From: Chryseobacterium gleum
GTDB taxonomy: Bacteria; Bacteroidota; Bacteroidia; Flavobacteriales_D; Crocinitomicaceae
Direction of reading: 5' to 3'
NCBI GenBank assembly: GCA_943326825.2
Contig: CALPUT020000011.1
Location: 1-18,703 of the forward strand
Length of the DNA: 18,703 bases
The notes under the pieces are model-generated. The model was not told where the DNA came from. It saw nothing but the letters and a program-made list of their open reading frames with translations, and made no database searches. Position numbers and translations under genes: made by a program. How positions within the stretch are numbered: the first letter of the stretch is position 1; each line of letters begins with the position of its first letter. Of the stretch, positions 14,664 to 18,703 are shown in pieces.

Positions 14664-17063
14664 TTATTTCTTCTTTAATCTTAAATTGACTTCTGATTTA
14701 TTATCTTGAATTTTATTTTCATATTTCATATTTCCGAATTTATACGTTAGATTTAATCGAATCCTCCGGGTATCATTTTTTTGAATCGAATAATAATGTT
14801 GATCTGGCAAATCTGTTGTTAATGAATTGTAATCCGAATAAAAAATATCAGTAATACCAACTACAACATTTAATTTATTTTTTAAAAATCGTTTTTGAAT
14901 TGCTAGATTTATAGAACTCAGTTGACCATAACACTGATATCCATCTTTATAAGGTGAGTAATAAGAAATAAAAACTTGAATTTTAAATTCTTTTGGTAAT
15001 AGAATTTCATTATTAATTGTACCTTTCGCTGTAAAAACAGATGAGTTGATAGAACTATTTTCAATTTGTCCTGAATAATTCATCCAAGCCACATTACCAT
15101 TAAATTGAACTTTGTAAAATGCACTAAATTGCTTTTGAATAAACAAATTATAGGAAAACAATTGTTTTAATTTGAAATTGACCACCGTATCAATCGAAAC
15201 TCCTGTTGAATTTCTCATAAATGAATAGCTGTAAACAGCATCATTCAATGAAATAAAACTAAAACTATTAGTTAAAAAACCACCCGTATTCATTTCTAAG
15301 TCTAAATTATGGCTATATTGTGGTTTAATAAATGGGTTTCCTATTGAATAATTATATGTATTATTAAATGTATAAAAAGGGGATAATTGCTCATATTCTG
15401 GCCGTTCGATTCGATAGCTATAAGCCAAATGATATCCATTATTCTCATCCTTTTTATAGGTAATAGATCCCGATGGAAAAACATTAAAATAACTCCTTTT
15501 ATATTGAAATCCTTTCAAATTATTAGATGTATTAATTTCCGTTTCTTCTAGTCTTAATCCAGCAGATAATCTCATTTTTTTATAATTTTTGGTGCTATTA
15601 ACATATCCTGCAAAGATTTTTTCATTATAAAAAATTTGATTCGAAAATTGACCTAATTCTTGATAAGTTGAATTTATTTCATTTAATCCTAAAATCGATG
15701 AATTCGTATTATTTGAAGTACTACTTATTTTTCCTCCAACTTCAATTTTAAGATTTTCATCAATAAACTTAACTAAATCAATTTTCTGACTTAAAACATT
15801 GAAATTTAAATCATTTTTATTCTTAAAACTGTAAAATGGATTATTTTTATCTGTCGAATAATTATCATTTTTTATATTTCTTTGATCTATAAATCTCATG
15901 TAATCAATAGATAATAAGATTTGTGAACCTAATGTATCTAGGTTATAAGAATAATTCAAATTATAAGACGGTGTCTGATAAAATTCTTTATTATTTTTTG
16001 TAACATAAAGCTCATCAGGAGTATTCCCATCAAAAATCGAAGTAGTAGATTTACCAATAGAATTAATATTAACAACTCCATTATCGTAATTAAATCCAAG
16101 TAGTGATTTCCGTGAATATTCATACTGAATGCCCATTTTAAGATTAAGTGTAGAGACATATAAAACTTCTTTTCCTAATTGATAAAATGAAGTTGAATTA
16201 TTAGGAATAAAATAATCTCTATTTGCCTGAATCGTAGAAATATAATTTCTATAAGAGCCCATTAAATTTGAAAAAATACTCCATTTATTGTTTTTGTAAT
16301 TTATTATTAAATTACTCATTTCTCCTATACCTTTTCCATGACTCAAACTATTTGACAACGTACCATTTAATCCTTTTAATTTAGCTTTTTTAGTAACAAT
16401 ATTTATTAATCCCCCTGTTCCAGAAGCGTCATATTTTGCTGGCGGATTTTTTATCAATTCAATAGTTGAAATAGATTCAGCACTCATGTTACTCAATATT
16501 GTAAGCAACTGACTTGTTGGTATTTGCTGTAAACGTCCATCTATTAGAAATTGAACTCCCGATTTCCCATTTATTGATATATTATTTTGAGCATCTACAA
16601 TTACACCTGGAATTTTTCTTAGTAATTCTAAAACATAATTACCACTTGCTAAAATGTCATTCTCTACATTTAATATAACTTTCCCTTCTTCAAATGAAAT
16701 TGTCTTTTTAAATGTTGAAATTTTTACTTCTGATAGATTTGTGCTAACAGGATTCAATGAAATAGTCAACATTTTCTTATCTTGTTTTGAATCTACATTT
16801 AATAATTCACTCTGATAAATATCATAATTCTCTATTTTCACTCTAATAAAATAGTTTCCATTCGGAATATTTTCTAAAGTAAAATCACCATTTTCATTTG
16901 ATATTGAACCTTTATACAAAATACTATCGTTTACATTATATAATCCAATTGGACAAAATGGAATAGCTGTTTTAGTTGTTTCAATAACTTTCCCTTCAAT
17001 ACTATTCTGACTGAAAAGAGCATACGAATAGCTAAACACGAATATTAACAATAATCGATACAT
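14664..17063 (-). CDS. TonB-receptor-like outer-membrane beta-barrel protein
   Basis: 799 aa. A signal peptide (1-18, ending LFS-Q) precedes a carboxypeptidase-regulatory-like beta domain (about 20-105, IEGKVIETTKTAIPF ... NGDFTLENIPNGNYFIRV). Next comes a plug-like domain (about 125-227) with LRKIPGVIVDAQNNISINGK and PAKYDASGTGGLINIVTKK, then a long Tyr/Asn-rich barrel of alternating strands ending in RIRLNLTYKFG. A charged tail of about 20 residues follows the last strand, as is usual in the OMP_b-brl_3 branch. No clear TonB box is visible, so energised uptake is uncertain. The substrate is unknown; there is no SusD-like partner here. It begins 61 bases after the PadR-partner gene on the same strand and is probably cotranscribed. 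Confidence 0.87.
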   Translation of the reverse strand: MYRLLLIFVFSYSYALFSQNSIEGKVIETTKTAIPFCPIGLYNVNDSILYKGSISNENGDFTLENIPNGNYFIRVKIENYDIYQSELLNVDSKQDKKMLTISLNPVSTNLSEVKISTFKKTISFEEGKVILNVENDILASGNYVLELLRKIPGVIVDAQNNISINGKSGVQFLIDGRLQQIPTSQLLTILSNMSAESISTIELIKNPPAKYDASGTGGLINIVTKKAKLKGLNGTLSNSLSHGKGIGEMSNLIINYKNNKWSIFSNLMGSYRNYISTIQANRDYFIPNNSTSFYQLGKEVLYVSTLNLKMGIQYEYSRKSLLGFNYDNGVVNINSIGKSTTSIFDGNTPDELYVTKNNKEFYQTPSYNLNYSYNLDTLGSQILLSIDYMRFIDQRNIKNDNYSTDKNNPFYSFKNKNDLNFNVLSQKIDLVKFIDENLKIEVGGKISSTSNNTNSSILGLNEINSTYQELGQFSNQIFYNEKIFAGYVNSTKNYKKMRLSAGLRLEETEINTSNNLKGFQYKRSYFNVFPSGSITYKKDENNGYHLAYSYRIERPEYEQLSPFYTFNNTYNYSIGNPFIKPQYSHNLDLEMNTGGFLTNSFSFISLNDAVYSYSFMRNSTGVSIDTVVNFKLKQLFSYNLFIQKQFSAFYKVQFNGNVAWMNYSGQIENSSINSSVFTAKGTINNEILLPKEFKIQVFISYYSPYKDGYQCYGQLSSINLAIQKRFLKNKLNVVVGITDIFYSDYNSLTTDLPDQHYYSIQKNDTRRIRLNLTYKFGNMKYENKIQDNKSEVNLRLKKK

Positions 17064-17124
17064 AATATTAATTTAATGTTCTAGAAAATAAAAAGGTGGT
17101 TCTCAGGTTAGATTTGAATAGAGT

Positions 17125-18366
17125 TTATTCGTTACAGCTTGCTTCAATCAAACGTATATCAATTTCTAATTGGTTTAGATTTCTTACTATTGTTTCAAAA
17201 GGAGTAGCTGAAAAATAAATATGTTCCCAATCTGTTTTTACTTTTCTTCCATCAAATGTTCTAAATTGATTATTCAAATTAAGAATTTCAGTTTTTGATG
17301 GTGAGTAAGTTTGGTCGATAAAGCTTTTAAAGTTTTTCAACTCATTTTTTAAATTTACTAATACTTCTTTTGGTTGATCATTCTCTGGTTTTGATGAATA
17401 TTCTTTAAAAAAGAAATTAGTTGATGATTGAATGTTATTGAAATTCTCTCTTAATATTTTCTCTTCAGAAAGATTTTTACCCATACGTAAATGATTTAAA
17501 AGACGCTTTTTGGTTTCTTCAATTTTTAACATCACATTCAAAACTTTTGTTTTCAACAACTTACCTTTTTCAGTAATTGGTTTTAATTTTTGCTGGTCTG
17601 AAGGAAAATTTAATGCAAAGATATTTACGTTTCTCAAATGTGTATCTGCGATTTCACTCGCCTCTTCCTTGTACTTTGCTCCATAGAGTGAGGTTAAAGT
17701 AAAAAGTAAACCACCCGCAATTAACACCATTATAGAAGATAAAATTGTATTCAATTTGGTTTCTGGATTTCTAATTCCTGAGAAGAAAAAAACAGGTAAA
17801 AACAATAAAAACAATATTGCTAAAGCCATTAACCATAAAAAATTTGCTGCTGGCCAATGTAACAATTTAAATAATATTGAAATACAAAAAAGTATCCCAA
17901 ATAATACTCCAAAACCAATTACAAACTTTTCTTTTACTTCTTTTACCTCTTTCGATTTAATTAGAAAAAAGATAGGTAAAAAAATAAAACTCATAGAAAC
18001 TATTGCAAATAATATAAATATCATTGCTCCAGGCAAATGCATAATCTTAAGAATAGCACCCAATACAAAGGTTATAGCGGAAAACATCCCACTTCTCAAC
18101 ATGACTTTTTTCATGGCATAATAATGTTTAAATGTTAATAATAAATCAGTCTCTTCTTGAATTTCTTTCAATTCCTTTTTGAAGAAACGCGGCAATACAC
18201 TTCGATAGAAATCATCAAAGTTTTTGTCGGATGACATTTCATTTTCAATAACACAACAAATATGATCCAAGAGGCTTAACTGCAGTTCCTCTGTCTTGAT
18301 TCCGTTACGTCTAACATCCTCCAGAATAAAATCAACTTGATCTTTACTTAACTCATACACACTCAA
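17125..18366 (-). CDS. PadR-partner membrane protein with two GldL-like hairpins and a GldM-like periplasmic domain
   Basis: 413 aa, starting at TTG (18366), which overlaps the PadR stop (TTGA); no ATG is available, and a GTG six bases further on is the alternative. Layout: helical N-terminal domain (1-80; LSLLDHICCVIENEM) like the HAAS/DUF1700 domains of PadR partners; five membrane helices (about 92-110, 112-136, 148-170, 172-196, 208-228); then a periplasmic helical region to 413. Helices 1-2 and 3-4 are a 60-residue duplication: K107-x-x-H110-x-P112 and K167-x-x-H170-x-P172, with P131/P191 also matched. The KxxH-x-P pattern resembles GldL. The C-terminal DWEHIYFSATPF ... LNQLEIDIRLIEA resembles the end of GldM domain 1. 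GldL's conserved membrane Glu has no counterpart, so a motor role is doubtful; a sensor or anchor controlling PadR is more likely. Domain similarities are by eye. Confidence 0.75.
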   Translation of the reverse strand: MSVYELSKDQVDFILEDVRRNGIKTEELQLSLLDHICCVIENEMSSDKNFDDFYRSVLPRFFKKELKEIQEETDLLLTFKHYYAMKKVMLRSGMFSAITFVLGAILKIMHLPGAMIFILFAIVSMSFIFLPIFFLIKSKEVKEVKEKFVIGFGVLFGILFCISILFKLLHWPAANFLWLMALAILFLLFLPVFFFSGIRNPETKLNTILSSIMVLIAGGLLFTLTSLYGAKYKEEASEIADTHLRNVNIFALNFPSDQQKLKPITEKGKLLKTKVLNVMLKIEETKKRLLNHLRMGKNLSEEKILRENFNNIQSSTNFFFKEYSSKPENDQPKEVLVNLKNELKNFKSFIDQTYSPSKTEILNLNNQFRTFDGRKVKTDWEHIYFSATPFETIVRNLNQLEIDIRLIEASCNE

Positions 18367-18701
18367 CCCATTTTTGGTTTTAAGTCTAACAGAAATATCA
18401 TTGTATCAATGAAATCTGAATACTCATTCACTTTTTCTTTGGCAATTTGCTTTCCCGTAATTGTAACCGAATAATACTTACGAATGCGATTTCCTACATT
18501 TACCACATCGGTGGATAAAATTCCTTGCGCTTCTAAAGCATGTAATGTAGGATACAATGCCCCTTCTGTCAATTGAATTTTACCTCCAGTAAGCTCTTTT
18601 ACTTTCTGAGTAATCTCATAACCATACATTTTGTCACTTTCTGACAATAACTTTAAAATAATCGTTTTTAAAGTTCCTTTTATTAATTCTGATGAATACA
18701 T
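18363..18701 (-). CDS. PadR family transcriptional regulator
   Basis: 112 aa, complete; its ATG ends two bases from the right edge. The winged-helix PadR signature is clear: MYGYEITQKVKELTGGKIQLTEGALYPTLHALEAQGIL, followed by the wing (VGNRIRKYYSVTITGKQ) and a short C-terminal dimerisation helix. The short form belongs to the PadR group that pairs with an adjacent membrane protein. The stop overlaps the TTG start of that partner, so the two are translationally coupled. Such regulators usually repress their own operon; the promoter lies outside the window. Confidence 0.93.
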   Translation of the reverse strand: MYSSELIKGTLKTIILKLLSESDKMYGYEITQKVKELTGGKIQLTEGALYPTLHALEAQGILSTDVVNVGNRIRKYYSVTITGKQIAKEKVNEYSDFIDTMIFLLDLKPKMG

Positions 18702-18703
18702 GA

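Noticed and set aside
14664..17063. Calling the barrel protein a SusC polysaccharide receptor
   Set aside because: No SusD partner or glycan-processing genes, shorter than SusC, and the architecture fits the OMP_b-brl_3 branch.
17756..18121. 121-residue plus-strand frame
   Set aside because: Antisense to the membrane helices of the PadR-partner gene; composition is that of a shadow frame with no domain.
17125..18366. Annotating the membrane protein as GldL or GldM of the type IX secretion system
   Set aside because: No gldK, gldN or other secretion genes nearby, the architecture differs, and the conserved membrane Glu of GldL is absent. Only domain-level similarity is claimed.

Overview
The window is AT-rich DNA from a member of the Bacteroidota, most likely a Flavobacteriia-type organism. 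The evidence is a complete MoxR-DUF58-Bat aerotolerance cluster, promoters of the Bacteroidota type (TTG, 19-base spacer, TAnnTTTG) instead of sigma70-like ones, almost no Shine-Dalgarno sequences, an SusC/TonB-receptor-like outer-membrane barrel with a carboxypeptidase-regulatory N-terminus, and a protein resembling the gliding/type IX secretion motor subunits GldL and GldM. I cannot name genus or species.

Left edge (1-346): no gene. It holds two perfect leftward promoters 151 bp apart, each followed by the same start region (a shared 25-bp identity). They look like the tandem promoters of an rRNA (or tRNA) operon lying just beyond the left edge.

347-7969 (minus strand): a tightly packed seven-gene operon, read from right to left: moxR AAA+ ATPase, DUF58 protein, a membrane-anchored BatD/DUF4381-like protein, batA, batB (both VWA proteins with intact MIDAS motifs), batC (TPR plus a Lys/Asn/Gln-rich tail) and batD. 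Five consecutive genes overlap by 1-11 bases. Together they should form an ATPase-driven, inner-membrane VWA complex with periplasmic TPR and Ig-like partners. No batE is seen.

8080-9398 (plus strand): a small zinc-ribbon protein and an orphan lipoprotein, ending in a strong bidirectional terminator shared with rlmB (minus, 10337-9474). An OsmC-family protein (minus) lies upstream of rlmB and is divergent from lipA.

10943-14566 (plus strand): lipoyl synthase (lipA), a DUF3298 lipoprotein, and dihydrolipoyl dehydrogenase (lpd). LipA makes the lipoyl cofactor and Lpd re-oxidises it, so two steps of lipoate metabolism lie near each other, although a lipoprotein gene, a terminator and a promoter separate them. 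A six-unit heptamer array sits directly on the lipA stop codon.

14664-18701 (minus strand): a PadR repressor, a TTG-started partner overlapping it, and an outer-membrane beta-barrel receptor. The partner is the most unusual gene here. It reads as a cytoplasmic PadR-partner (HAAS-like) helical domain, two copies of a GldL-like KxxH transmembrane hairpin exactly 60 residues apart, a fifth membrane helix, and a periplasmic domain ending like the first domain of GldM. It appears to be a single-chain GldL/GldM-like protein placed under PadR control and is the best candidate in this window for an undescribed system.
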